Source: Brasenia schreberi (Eukaryota; Streptophyta; Magnoliopsida; Nymphaeales; Cabombaceae). Taken from it: DNA of 64,000 bases. Both the position numbers and the translations under genes were made by a program. The notes beneath the pieces were generated by a model. It saw only the letters and a program-made list of their open reading frames with translations, made no database searches and had not been told where the DNA came from. Positions 1 to 11,500 of this stretch are shown in pieces. Numbering within the stretch: the stretch's first letter is position 1; each line of letters begins with the position of its first letter. The stretch covers positions 7,646,501 to 7,710,500 of the forward strand of contig JAYKKT010000048.1 in NCBI GenBank assembly GCA_036023115.1, read 5' to 3'.

Positions 1-2125
1 AGTAATTCCAGAAGAAAGTTTAACCACCCAACATCAACTTTTAGTTATGTATTTACAAATAAAAAAATGGACAAAGAAGAAAAGAGTGCATCGATCAATT
101 TCAGATTAAATGGTGGAACCTCAAGAGCGAGAAAGAAGATATATTTAAATAGAAAGTCCTTCAAGGAGATGCTTGGAATTATGTTGGTACACCTTGTGAT
201 GTGTGGAACAATATAACTATACATATTAGGATAGTGGCGAAAGATGTGTTAGGTGTATCTAAGGGAGGTGTACCGGCATAAAAAGAAGCTTGGTGGCGGA
301 GTGAAGTAGTGCATAATAAAATCAAGGCAAAGAGTGAAATAATGCAAAATAAAATCATGGGAAAGATGGCATGTTAAAACTTACATTATGCTAAGAAAAC
401 TAGTGAAACTTTAGAAGCTTATAAGAAAGCAAAGAAGGAAGCGAAAAAGGCTCTCAGTGAAGCAAAAGCTAAAATTTATGAGGACTTATGTAAAAAACTC
501 AACTTAAAAGAGTGTGAAAGGGATATTTTTAGGATAACTAGTGCTAGAGATAAGAAAACTAAAGATCTTCATTAAAGACGAGGATGAAAAAATTCTAGTG
601 GAAAATGATGGTATAAGAAATAGATGAAAAAACTATCTTTATAAGCTTTTTAATGAAAATAAAGTTGTTAGTATTAGCTTAGGAGAGTTAGTCAAATAAG
701 AAAAGTATATAAACCACAATTTCTACTGACGTATTCAAAGGAATGAAGTTAAAGACGCTCTTAAACATATAAAGAGTAGTAAATCGGTAAGACTAGACAA
801 TATTCATATAGAAGTTTGGAAAATACTAGGGGAAATAGGAATCACTTGGCTCACAAGACTATTTAATGAAATATGGAGAAAGCAAAAGATGTTCGAGGAA
901 TGGAGAGTGAGTACACTTATACCCATAGATAAGAACTAGGGAGACATTCAGAATTGTGCGAATTATCTAGGTATTAAGTTAATAAGCCATACTATGAAAT
1001 TGTGTTTAAGAATTATTGAATGTAGGTTAAGAAAAGTATCAAGTACAATAGAGAACCAATTTAGATTCATGTTAGGTAGATCTATTTTTGAAGCGATTCA
1101 CCTTTTGAGACGTCTTATGAAACTTTTTAGAGCAAAATGAAAGACCTTCACATGATATTTATTGATCTAGAAAAAGCTTACGATAGGGTATCGAGGGAGG
1201 TTCTTTGGAGAACTTCCGAAAAAAGAGGTATCCAATTGACATACATTAATCTTATAAGAGACATGTATGATGGTGCAAAAACATGTGTGAAAACTCATGA
1301 AGGAATGATAGACTTCTTTGAAGTTAATATTGGGTTACATCAAGGATCAACTTTAAGTCCATACTTATTGATAATGGTGATTGATGAGTTAACAAACATA
1401 TTCAAGATGTAGTACCTTGGTGTATGTTATTTGCAGATGACATTGTGTTATTGGAGGCGTCTATGGGAAAAGTTAATAGAAAATTGGAACTATGGAGTGA
1501 AACATTAGAAAGAAAGGCCTCCGACTTAGTAGAACAAAGACGAAATATATGGAATGTAAGTTTGATCATTTGGTTACTTCAGAGGAGATCGAAATTAAAA
1601 TTGGCACACATTGCATCAACCAAAAGGAAAGTTTTAAATACCTAGGGTCATATTTTTCAGAGTGATGGAAGAATTGATGGAGATGTTACGCATAGAATTA
1701 ATGATGATTGGTTAAAAGGGAGAGGAGCATAAGGTATTATTTGTGGTAAGAAGATACCATTAAAGTTAAAAGGTAAATATAATAGAGCAACAATTAGGTC
1801 TATCATGTTTTATGGTTCTGAGTGTTGGGCAGTTAATCATCAACATGTACAAAAGATGTCTATGATAGAAATGAAGATGTTGAGATGGATGAGTGGTCAT
1901 ATAAGAAAAGACCGTATACATAATGAGGTTATTAGAAACAAATTAGGAGTGACACCAATAGAGTATAAAATGAGAGAATATCGTTTAAGATGGTTTGGCC
2001 ATATAGAAAGAAGATCAGAAGAAGAATCTGTAAGAAGGTATGAAAAACTAATTTTGGAAAGTATTAAAAGAGGTAGAGGACGACCACAAAAGTATTGAAA
2101 AGAAATAATAAAGAATGATCTAGCT
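1..2125 (+). mobile_element. RTE-clade LINE copy A, decayed, cut by the window start
   Basis: It covers the linker after the endonuclease, the reverse transcriptase and the C-terminal region. Recognisable parts are [17 protein letters not shown] (about 1150-1205), [11 protein letters not shown] (about 1335-1368), FADDIVLLE (about 1430-1456) and [13 protein letters not shown] (about 1990-2030). Many stops and frameshifts break it, and a short repeat near 300-375 suggests a local duplication. It stops at about 2125, before the (TTG)n tail, where hAT sequence begins. It cannot be active. Confidence 0.85.
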
Positions 2126-2920
2126 CCTTTCAAATTAATCCATGCAATGTCTTCTTCGGTTAGGACGTAGGAGTGCATTTTCTTCGTTATCTTCTATAAT
2201 CAACTCATCTAATATATCAAAATTAACAAACTTCTATCTTTGTACATGTAGTTGTCATATTTGCTAATTTTCATATGTGAGCAAAACGATAAGCTCCATT
2301 TCTTTTTATGGAGTCTATGACACCTGAGTGATGTGATATTGTTACTTGATGATATCCCCTTTTTCTCTTACTGGAGACTAGTTGTTTAACTAATGCTTGA
2401 GCTCCATTTCTCACTTCACATACTGAGTTAAGCCTCTCACACGTTGATCTTGTTCAACTCAATGGAAGTCATGTAAGGTGAACCCTAAAATAGTGAAGTT
2501 GTGAAATGCCCACTCAATGAACCAAGACAACCAAATTGTTCTTCATTGTTTGCGATTTCATGAAATTAGAAACTTGTAGCAGAAACATACCTTAAAGTTG
2601 GCAACAGAAAGGGAAATGATTTTGTCATAATTTTTATTTGTTCATAAATTATTCTTATTCAAGAAATGTAATTATAAACCCGAATTTACATGTTATATAC
2701 ACAATTTACAATCCCAAACAAGCATATCGGAGGATGCCTTGGAGAGAAGTGAAGAGAGGCGAAAAGAGGCTCGAATCCTGCAAAAAAAAAGATTTTTTTG
2801 GGGCGTATCGCTTGTATCGTATGATATGATACCGTATCGTACGATACGACAGGATAATCTATATCATTATCGTATCGTACCCACGATAAGATACGTAACG
2901 GTGCGATACGGATAACATTG
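2126..2920 (-). mobile_element. hAT relic: C-terminal coding fragment and one terminal inverted repeat
   Basis: Read on the minus strand, 2126-2235 gives NFDILDELIIEDNEENA and, after a frameshift, EEDIAWINL. This is the acidic C-terminal tail also present in hAT-2 at about 19.9-20.03 kb. The other end is a tract full of cgtatcgta motifs (2800-2920) finishing GGATAACATTG; reversed it is CAATGTTATCCGTATCGC, close to the hAT-2 terminus. The middle shows no coding. This looks like a deletion derivative of the hAT-2 family with one end lost at the LINE A junction. Confidence 0.6.
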
Positions 2921-2930
2921 GCCATACCCA

Positions 2931-4967
2931 GGCTTTAGAGAACTTAGAAATTGACATGCCTTTTAACTAAAAACTCCTACATAATCCCAGTACATTAAAG
3001 GAGCAATATTTATCTCGCAAACCCAAATGTACCTGCATAACCACTCTCATGTTTCACTGTATTAAATCAAAATTTTCTAAGACCTTGAGAAGTTCTCTTG
3101 GACCTTGTTCATCCTTTAGGGGGCTTTTATGCTTGTGGCCTATGCTTTGCAAACCCCCAAAAAGGAGCCTTGCATGCATGCATGCCAGGTGACTTGAACA
3201 CGATATGCTTGTGTTTAGTGCCTGCTCATTCCATTCCGCATACCAACACTCCTTTAGAGCTTGTTTTGTGTCAAGGAACTCCGAGGAACATATGGAATTT
3301 TAAGGCGTGGAACCTCATGGATGGCGCACAAATACCCGTTCCTTGATGGAATTCGGAAATTCAATTAGGCTGTTATACTCTTTTTTACGTGGTGGCACTC
3401 TGGGCCATTCATAGCTTGGTTCATACAATACTAGGGAATTCGTTGTGGCCAAGTTTTTCTGCTAAATTGTGGCTCTCAAGTGAGTGATAAGTCTCAGTCT
3501 GCTAACTGAATCTAAGGCAGCCGTCCTTCCATTAGTGTTGGTGATCCTATGGAACATTGAATTTGTGGATAATGGTATGCTTTGTAGTGCCACCTTTCCT
3601 TCCTCTAAACATTTTTTCCTTTTCTTATACCTAGTTATTATGCCTTATTAATGTGATTGATGTGAAGATCACTGCTTCATGTTATTTATACTGTTCAAGC
3701 CCATTCTTATTATATCTGTTAATTTTCGCTCCACCAATTTTAATTTGCTAGACTGTGTTATTATTTACCTCCATCTGGTTTTGTATTTTATGTTTGTAAT
3801 GTTTTGGTTGTTCCCCACTTTGTCGAATATGTACAATTCCTTTTTGGTTGAAGATCTAGGATAAACATTCACAAAAGGAAAACCAGGAGTTGAAGTTCTG
3901 GCCGTCAGATTTTTGGATCTGGTTCTATAACTTCCAAGAATTATGAAAATGCTTGAAAAATCTAGAACCCTAACAATACTTGACCTAAAATTGTCAAACC
4001 ATGTTGATTTCTAACTCTTTCTTTGCTGAATGTGCCCGAAATCCCAATTGAAACTGGCATCCACTATTCAAGCTTTTATTGGTGGGACTGGCTTTGTCAA
4101 AAATGCAAAGAACAGGTTCTTTCTCATGCTGCACCATGCTCTTCACCATGTTAAAGTGGTGCTCATGCTATGTACAAAGCCACAGTAGCTGAGGAGAAGA
4201 GAAGAGTGCGTCCATTATGGTTGAGCTAATACTTTTTAGTTGTTACTCCCTTTTGAGGATCAGCCTTTCTTGACAGTCCAAATTACGAGTATGCGTTCGA
4301 ATATGCAAAGTACATTTATAATGTGAAAATAACATGAATCATACTACGTATCAAAAGTATTTAAAACATCTTCAAAACTTAGAAAAAGATCCTAAAATAC
4401 AGAAATTACATTATGCACATCTTTTTTTTTTATAACTAGCATCTTGATTTGTAATATATCTTTCAAGTGCAAGAATCAAGATCATCAAATTGTGGTGTCA
4501 ATCAAATTGGCCATCTAGTATATATAGCATCACCTGTTTAGGTATTCTTTCTCCAGCAAATTAGGTCTTGATACCCAAGACAAGAGATGATTTTGTTAAA
4601 TAGTAATCTAGTAAGTCTCCAAAACATGCATCATATCTGGAGGAGCTGACTAGCCTGATTATGAGATGCTCTTGTGAATCTGGAAACATGTAGCGGCAGT
4701 TGTGGACTCTAGGAACTCGCACACGATGCTTAGCCTTCCATATCGAATCTTTGAATTAGAAGCACATTCCATTCCAAGAAATATGCTTTTTCAGAGTTAA
4801 TGACTGGATGGTGTGCCTCACTAAGAAGTGTTCTTTGGCATCCGTGCTTGAAGGGCCCAGACTTGCAGAGGGTGCAGAAATAGAAATGGAAGTCATGCCC
4901 ATTGGACTAAGGAGTCATGATATATCTAATAGTCTCAGGACTTCACCCTTAATGGTCTTAGATGAAC
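2931..4967. other. Region without a recognised gene
   Basis: Short ORFs only, none resembling a known family. It holds T-rich tracts (for example 4421-4434) and a gcatgcatgcatgc run near 3171-3186. The missing 5' exons of the host gene would be expected here or further upstream, but I see no match. Confidence 0.4.
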
Positions 4968-7900
4968 CAACAACAACAACAACAACAACAACTAAGCCTT
5001 TTCCCATACTAGACGGGGTTGGCTACATGGATTCTTTGTTTCCACAGATCCCTATCATGTGCCATGTTAGCAGTTAACTCCCAATAAGCTAGATCATTCT
5101 TTATTGTTTCTTTCCAACACTTTTGTGGTCGTCCTCTACCTCTTTTAATACTTTCCAAATTTAGTTTTTCTAACCTTCTTACAGGTTCTTCTTTTGATCT
5201 TCTTTCTATATGTCCAAACCATCTTAAACGATGTTCTCTCATTTTATCCTCTAGTGGTGCCACTCCTAATTTGTTTCTAATAACCTCATTATGTATACGG
5301 TCTTTTCTTGTATGACCACTCATCCATCTCAACATCTTCATTTCTGTCACAGATATCTTTTGTACATGTTGATGATTAACTGCCCAACACTCAGAACCAT
5401 AAAACATGGCAGGCCTAATTGCTGCTCTATAATATTTACCTTTTAACTTTAATGGTATCTTCTTATCACAAAGAATACCTAATGCTCCTCTCCATTTTAA
5501 CCAACCAGCATTAATTCTATGTGTAACATCTCCATCAATTCTTCCATCACTCTGAAAAATTGACCCTAGGTATTTAAAACTTTCCTTTTGGGGAATGCAA
5601 TGTGTGCCAATTTTAATTTCCATGTCCTCTGAAGTAACCAAATGATCAAACTTACATTCCATATATTCTGTCTTTGTTCTACAAAGTCGGAGGCCTTTGC
5701 TTTCTAATGTTTCTCTTCATAGTTCCAATTTTCTATTAACTTTTTCCTTGGACTCCTCCACTAATACAATGTCATCTGCAAATAACATACACCAAGGTAC
5801 TTCATCTTGAATATGTTTTGTTAACTCATCCATCACCAGTATAAATAAGTATGGACTTAAAGTTGATCCTTGATGTAACCCAATATTAACTTCAAAGAAG
5901 TCTGTCGTTCCTTCATGAGTTCTCACACATGTTTTTGCACCATCATACATGTCTCTTATAAGGTTAATATATGCCAATGGGATACCTCTTTTTTCCAAAG
6001 TTCTCCAAAGAACCTTCCTCGGTACCCTATCATAAGCTTTTTCTAGATCAATAAATATCATGTGAAGGTCTTTCTTTTTTGCTCTAAAATGTTTCATAAG
6101 ACGTCTCAAAAGGTGAATCGCTTCAATAGTAGATCTGCCTGGCATGAATCCAAATTGGTTCTCTGTTGTACTTGATACTTGTCTTAACCTACGTTCGATA
6201 ATTCTTTCCCATAATTTCGTAGTATGACTCATTAACTTGATACCTCGATAATTCGCACAATTTTGAATGTCTCCCTTGTTCTTATATATGGGTATAAGTG
6301 TACTTGCTCTCCATTCCTTGGGCATCTTTTGGTTTTTCCATATTTCATTAAATAGTCTTGTGAGCCAAGTGATTCCTATTTCTCGTAGTATTTTCCAAAT
6401 TTCTATAGGAATATTACCTGGTCCTACCGATTTACCACTCTTCATATGTTTAAGAGCCTCTTTGACTTCATTCTTTTGAATACGTCGGTAGAAATTGTGT
6501 TTTATATACTTTTCTGAGTTGGCTAAATCTCCTAAACTAATACTAACATCTTTATTTTCATTAAAAAGATTATAAAAATAGTTTTTCCATCTATTTCTTA
6601 TATCATCATTTGCCACTAGAATTTTTTCATCCTCATCTTTTATGCATCTAACATAATTAAGATCTTTAGTTTTCTTATCTCTAGCCCTAGCTATCCTAAA
6701 AATATCTCTTTCACCCTCTTTTGAGTTGAGTTTTTTATATAAGTCATCCCAAATCTTAGCTTTTGCTTCACTAACGGCCTTTTTCGCTTCCTTCTTTGCT
6801 TTCTTATAAGCTTCTAAAGTTTCACTAGTTTTCTTAGCATAATGTAATTTGTAACATGCCCTCTTTGCCTTGATTTTATTTTGTACTACTTCACTCCACT
6901 GCCAAGCTTCTTTTTGTGCCGGTACACCTCCCTTAGATACCCCTAACACATCTTTCGCCACTTTCCTAATATGTATAGCCATATTGTTCCACATATCAGA
7001 GGGTGTGCCAACATAATTCCAAACATCTTCTTTCTCTCTTTTGAGGTTCCACCATTTAATCTGAAATTGATCGATGCACTCTTTTCTTCTTTGTCCACTT
7101 TTTTTTTTTTAAATCCATAATTAAAAGTCGATGTTGGGTGTTTAAGCTTTCTCCTGGAATTACCTTACAATCTTTACAACACGCTCTATCTTTTTTTCTA
7201 CAAATAAAGTAATCAATTTGTGTTTGTGATAAGCCACTCTTATAAGTAATTAAATGTTCATCTCGTTTTTTAAAGATTGTATTGACTATAAAGAGATCAA
7301 ATGACATAGCAAAATTTAAAATCTCCCTACCTTCCTCATTTATATCCCCAAAACCAAAGTTTGCATGAATCCCTTGATATCCTAATGCCTCTTTACCGAC
7401 ATGTCCATTTAAATCTCCTCCTAAACAAATCATCTCCCTTTGTGGAATCTTTTGAAAGACCTTATCTAACTCTTCCCAAAAAACTGTCTTTATACTATCT
7501 TCTAGTCCTACTTTGGGTGCGTAAGCACAAACTATATTCAAAACCTCTGCTCCTAACACTAATTTCAACGTCATGATTCGGTCACCATATCGTTGTATGT
7601 CTCTTACACTCTTCTTTAAATCTTTATTTATGATAATACCAAACTCCGTTTCGAGCCTTTTCTTTACCTAGTGCCATAATTTAAAACCTGTATCCTCTAT
7701 CTCCTTTGCTTTTTCTCCAACCCATTTTGTCTCTTGTAAACATAGAATATGAATCTTTCTCCGAATCATAGTATCTACCACCTCTATTAGGTTTCCCGAT
7801 AATGTTCCGATATTCCAAGAACCAATACGAATCTTATTATCTAGGACTAGCTTCCTTACCCCCCGCATCCGTCCATAATCAAAATGCGAAGACCCTCTCT

Positions 7901-8162
7901 GAAAAAGTTTCCCTACATTCGGGCGACAATGTAGCGGGACTAACTTCTTTACCCACACCCGTCCATGATGGGGGAACCCTCTCTGCAATTGATTCAATAC
8001 ATTTGGGTGAAAATGTAGTGGCCCTTGCTTACTTCTTACTGCATTCGTGCTCTACAGCACGTCGCTAGGCGGGTATGCCCCAAAACAATGCTCATAATTT
8101 TTGTAATCCATGTTGGAAAAATCCGACGAAGTTTTACGCTGGCTGTCGGAAGCCTAACACAA
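4968..8162 (-). mobile_element. RTE-clade LINE copy B, nearly full length, lightly broken
   Basis: The single LINE protein runs right to left. The AP-type endonuclease has [13 protein letters not shown] (about 7826-7790), [12 protein letters not shown] (catalytic Glu), [26 protein letters not shown] and TQHRLL (His). The reverse transcriptase has [45 protein letters not shown] and [11 protein letters not shown]; the C-terminal region has RWFGHIERR. Open stretches lie at 7668-7997, 7056-7574, 5717-6994 and 5009-5662. The break after 5717 is one Trp-to-stop change (TGG to TGA). The 3' end carries a (CAA)n tract at 4968-4993, which is the (TTG)n tail of the element. It lacks about 50 bp at the 5' end compared with copy E. 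Confidence 0.92.
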
Positions 8163-8411
8163 ATGCTGGAAAAAGTTCTAGGGGTAACTCTTTTCCCTTA
8201 ATGAAGTGTTTGGTTCTTGCTTATTTTCCCAACAGGTTGAGTTAGTGTATGATTCTTTTTTACCGTGACCATAAGCATTACTTACTGGTTCAAATGCTTC
8301 ATTTTCCCAATCTTTCAAATATTCAGGTGTTTTTGGCTTGGCATATGCTGGGCAGTTGAGCTTACTTTTTCTGATTGTATAAGCCACTGTGAATTCATCT
8401 GTTATTTCCAG
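8163..8411. other. Intron sequence just upstream of host exon 1
   Basis: Between the 5' end of LINE B and the exon acceptor. It is T-rich with a polypyrimidine stretch, as expected for intron sequence, and shows no coding of its own. The LINE therefore sits within an upstream intron or the 5' flank of the host gene. Confidence 0.5.
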
Positions 8412-8522
8412 GTTGCAGAGCAAGAACGCACCATTTTTGTTACTTCTTTGCTGCCCCTTCTTGCTGAATATGATCTACAGCCACATGTCCTTGATGCTCA
8501 GTCCATTGTTAGTAACCTTAAG
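8412..8522 (+). CDS. Host gene exon 1 of those visible (37 codons)
   Basis: The exon begins after a TTATTTCCAG acceptor and ends AAG before a GTCTG donor, phase 0 at both ends. It reads [14 protein letters not shown] and [10 protein letters not shown], a well-conserved part of the family's coiled-coil half. The initiator exon(s) should lie upstream; I searched 2.9-8.4 kb by eye without finding them. Confidence 0.85.
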
Positions 8523-11500
8523 GTCTGTTTTGATCTTCTACTATTTAAACTCAGAAAATTTTCTGCTGTTGTAAGCATGCTTTCTCTTCGATATTCCCTG
8601 TAAGTGTACAAACATACATTCAACATGTATGTGTTGAGAAGTAATATCGGATCCTGGATATTAGATCAGTTCTTGTTTGTTAAGCATGTTTAAATAAGAG
8701 CATATTAGTCTTTTAAGTTATAAAGTCCTTATAAATATCAACTTAAGCTGTAGGGTTTAGAGAGGAAAAAGGTGCAGCAGCCAGGAGGGCTGCCGCAGAC
8801 TATTCTTGTTTACAGAGATTGGGAGGTTATCTCCAATCATATTCTGTAATATGTTCATTGATTATCAATAAAATTTTTCACCATGATATCGGAGCCTATC
8901 TGATCCTCAAATCAGCCTGATGAATTGCTGGTGGTGGAGCAAACCCTAGAAGAGGTGCATCCAATGGCACAAGTGAAATCAATTTTTTTGTTTCGCTGTA
9001 GAAATTTGTCGGTAGTTATTCTGCAAGCTGTTTAAGTCGGCTGGTCCTCTAAGAGTTTAGGCAGTCAACTCCCAATAGAGGAATGTGTGTGGGTGTAGAA
9101 AATTCTGCAACCTGTATTCAGATTCTACAATCTTATTATTAAAGTATCGCATAAAGGGAGAGGAGTATGACAGATAAGGGCAAACATATTAAAAGTCTAT
9201 ATGTTACCTTTGATCTATCGACAAGAGAGAAGATTCATAATTTTCAGATTACCAACATTAAATTGGACAACAGAAACTACCTTCAATAGAAACTACTTTC
9301 AATGGGCCAAATATATCGAATTAACGGTCATTGTTAGAGGAAGATACAATTATCTCACAGGGCACCAGCAATGTCTTGATGGTAGTGACCCCATTTATCC
9401 CAAATGCATTAAAAAAGACTCATTGGTATCCTCTTGGTTGCTGCAATCTATGATTCCCCTTATTGGTAAAATATTTTTATATACCTAGATTCAGCCAATG
9501 ACATTTAGAAAACTGTGTATCTAAAGCTTATTATCGAAGAAAAAATGTTGCAAAAGAGTAAGATCTTGAAGAAAATTAGAAAGGGTAAGCAAGGAACCAT
9601 AGCTATCAATGACTATTATGCAGAGATGTGTGGACTATGGGATGAGTCATAATTCTAGATTAATGTCAATTGATCAGTCTGTTACAAGGAGAGAAATATG
9701 AAGAATCTGAAAAAATATGAAGAATCTTAAAAACACAGTTTATGATTTAGTATCAAAAGGTCTTTGGCCATGGTTGCTTGAAAAAGGGGTTATACATATT
9801 GGACAACTTCACGACTAATTGTCCCTCTGACATGCCTTCTACTTGTAATGAAGCTGATACTTCAACGTGTTTAATGGAGCAATAGATATCCAATACACGT
9901 ATATAACAATCGTGAGTCACCAAAGGATGACTATGAGAAGCCTTAGAAAAAGCTAGAATAATATCAAATGCACTTAATAATAAATACACCCAAAAGAATG
10001 GATATAAATTGGTCAATCACCGAAAGTTTGCTAACTAGAAATTAAAAGCACGGGACCAATAGTGATTTGTTGAAGACATCTTTAAGTTAATACTCGATCA
10101 CACAAAATGTAGCGTCAAGTGTCCTTGTAGGTGTTCTTCCCGAATGTAGTGACAATTCATCTCGATGTGTTTGGTGCGCTCATTAAATGTATTATTGTTG
10201 GTTATATACATAACACTTGTTGTCACAATACATGATAGGAGTAACTTAAGTGAAGCTCAAGAAGTCTTTTTATTCAGGTTAATTCTGTAGTTGTGTTGGT
10301 TATTGTTATGTATTCTACTTTAGTGGATGATAGCGATACATTTTGTTGTTTTTTTTTATATTTCCATGAGATAAGAGAGTCTCTAAGAAAGATGCATTAG
10401 CCTGTTGTAGAGTGTATGTTATTAAAATCAACACCCCAGTTGGCATCAATATATGCAATTAACATAGGTAGGGAGGAAGAGGATAAGAATACTCCATTTT
10501 CAATGGTATGTCAGACATATCATATGATCCACATGAGGACACCCATATGAACAGTGGTAGGTGTATGCTGAAATTGACTTAGAATACTCACAACATGAGT
10601 GATGTTGGAACGAGTGATAGTTATGTATGTTAATGATCCGACCAACTGAATGTAAGGAGTGGGATCCCTGAATGATTCACCATCTCTTTTGGTTAATCAC
10701 CTCGAGTGCCTCAACTTCCTTTTATCTTCTAACAATAATATCATAATATCATTAGCAAATTTAGTTTTAAACAAAAAAACCTCTATAATTTCTTGTTACC
10801 TCAATATCCAAAAAGTATCATTGATGTCTAAGATCCTTCGTTTCAAACTCCTTACCAAGTTCTTGGTTGATATTTTGGATCCCAAGGGCATCACTCGCTA
10901 TAATGATCATATCATCTACATATAGGAAGAGAATAACAATACCTACAACATATTACTTTATAAACAATAACAGGTAGTGAAATTATTATGTCATAAATTC
11001 ACTCATTTTGTCCAACCAAGTCTTAGGAGCTTGTTTAACTCCATATAAAGACCTTTTAAGATGAAACATGATTCTTTGAAATGTTAGGACCAGGAGGAGG
11101 TTCCTTGTAAACCCCTTCCTTTTGCCATCCATTTAAAAAAGCATCCTTAACATCCATTTGAAAAACATTTCAATTTTTAATTGCATTAAGAGTAATAACA
11201 GTCTAACAATTGTCATTTGTCTATTGGAGCAAAGGTCTTTTTGTAGTCAATACCATATTCTTGTGAGTATTCTTTGGCTACTAGCCTAACTTTATATCGT
11301 TCTAAGGTACCATCACCGTTGGTCTTGATTTTGTATACCTATCTACATCCTATTGGTTTGTTGATTTGGGATGCATTACAATTTACCATTTTGCCCTCTA
11401 TGTAAGGCATCTAGTTTCTGGTTCATAGCATGAATCCACTCTTGAGATGTTTTTCTTAAATGTTTTGGATTTCTTTATTACTAAAATTGTAGTTAAGAAA

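Noticed and set aside
3098..3346. 82-codon frame on the + strand, considered as a missing 5' exon of the host gene
   Set aside because: It lacks the expected coiled-coil sequence and good splice borders.
7361..8068. Plus-strand frames opposite the LINE B endonuclease
   Set aside because: Antisense shadows of the LINE protein; similar shadows occur opposite copies D and E.
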